A DNA stretch of 5,559 bases from Tepidisphaeraceae bacterium (GTDB lineage Bacteria > Planctomycetota > Phycisphaerae > Tepidisphaerales > Tepidisphaeraceae), in assembly GCA_025450555.1 (NCBI GenBank), contig JANWHF010000088.1, positions 1-5,559 on the forward strand. The letters are read 5' to 3'. The notes beneath the pieces were generated by a model. The model was not told the origin of the DNA. It did not search any database and saw only the letters and a program-made list of their open reading frames with translations. Shown here in pieces: positions 5,340-5,559 of this stretch (within the stretch, counting starts at the first letter, position 1; every line of letters starts with the position of its first letter). The position numbers and the translations under genes were made by a program.

Positions 5340-5559
5340 ATTGATGCGCGGCTGAAACTTCAGCCGCAGGCGCGCCTTTCGGCACTGCCGAAGCCTCATG
5401 GTAAACCCGTTCGAGCGCGGCAACCATGACCTGTGCATCAAATCGGCCGAGGGCAAATTCCCGCCCCGCCTGCCCCATCGCTTTGCGTCGTTGCGGATCC
5501 GCAAGCAGCAACTCCAACGCTTCAGCAAGCTTGGCCTTGTCAAAAGCCGGCACGGCAAA
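5338..5559 (-). CDS. Glycosyltransferase, GT4-like C-terminal fragment (partial, continues past right edge)
   Basis: The frame is open from the window edge to a TGA at 5340-5338 and gives 73 residues, so only the C-terminal end is visible. The sequence shows the typical last helices of GT-B fold family 4 glycosyltransferases: a LAEALELLLADPQRRKAMG stretch, then GREFALGRFD, then a closing amphipathic helix MVAALERVYHEA. In that family this segment follows the nucleotide-sugar binding site and packs back onto the N-terminal domain. The catalytic E-x7-E region would lie to the right of the window, so donor and acceptor cannot be told. A short Ala/Pro-rich tail (about 15 residues) ends the protein. 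The next gene starts 42 nt downstream on the same strand, suggesting co-transcription. A GTG at 5553 is an internal codon, not a start, because the GT4 signature is already under way. It could be BshA, which is also GT4, but the tail looks generic. Confidence 0.75.
   Translation of the reverse strand, partial: FAVPAFDKAKLAEALELLLADPQRRKAMGQAGREFALGRFDAQVMVAALERVYHEASAVPKGAPAAEVSAAHQ

Noticed and set aside
5334..5558. A second minus-strand frame of 74 codons at the right edge
   Set aside because: It is Arg-rich and out of frame with the clear GT4 C-terminal sequence in the neighbouring frame.

Overview
The window looks like ordinary chromosomal DNA from a free-living bacterium with a GC content in the high fifties (hand-sampled). 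All five genes lie on the minus strand, so they are transcribed from high to low coordinates. Gene style and content would fit a planctomycete (for example Phycisphaerae). These include a BshB1-type deacetylase, a DEAD-box helicase with a basic Arg-rich tail, a large exported Ala-rich protein of no known family, and frequent GTG/TTG starts. That assignment is inference only; no rRNA or other marker gene is present.

In transcription order the layout is as follows. (1) 5559-5338 is the last 73 residues of a GT4-type glycosyltransferase that runs off the right edge. (2) 5295-3235 encodes a 686-residue secreted or periplasmic helical protein of unknown function, starting 42 nt after the glycosyltransferase. 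(3) 3179-2505 is a PIG-L family zinc deacetylase that most resembles BshB1. (4) 2421-997 is a DEAD-box RNA helicase with a DEVD motif II and a 24-residue polar insertion. (5) 1000-47 is an NAD-dependent D-2-hydroxyacid dehydrogenase without an ACT domain, overlapping the helicase stop by a GTGA. Positions 1-46 show no supported feature.

Genes 1-3 are tightly spaced and may be co-transcribed. The helicase and dehydrogenase form a translationally coupled pair. The 83-nt gap before them (2422-2504) holds a candidate sigma70-like promoter, a 7-bp direct repeat and a 27-bp interrupted palindrome, so a new transcription unit probably begins there. The 55-nt gap before the deacetylase contains another 7-bp inverted repeat that places the ribosome binding site in its loop.

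A glycosyltransferase near a sugar deacetylase is compatible with thiol-cofactor or glycoconjugate synthesis, but the visible glycosyltransferase end is too short to decide. No mobile element, CRISPR array, tRNA or rRNA was found, and no gene stretch suggests a dramatic new system. The most uncharacterised item is the exported 686-residue protein.
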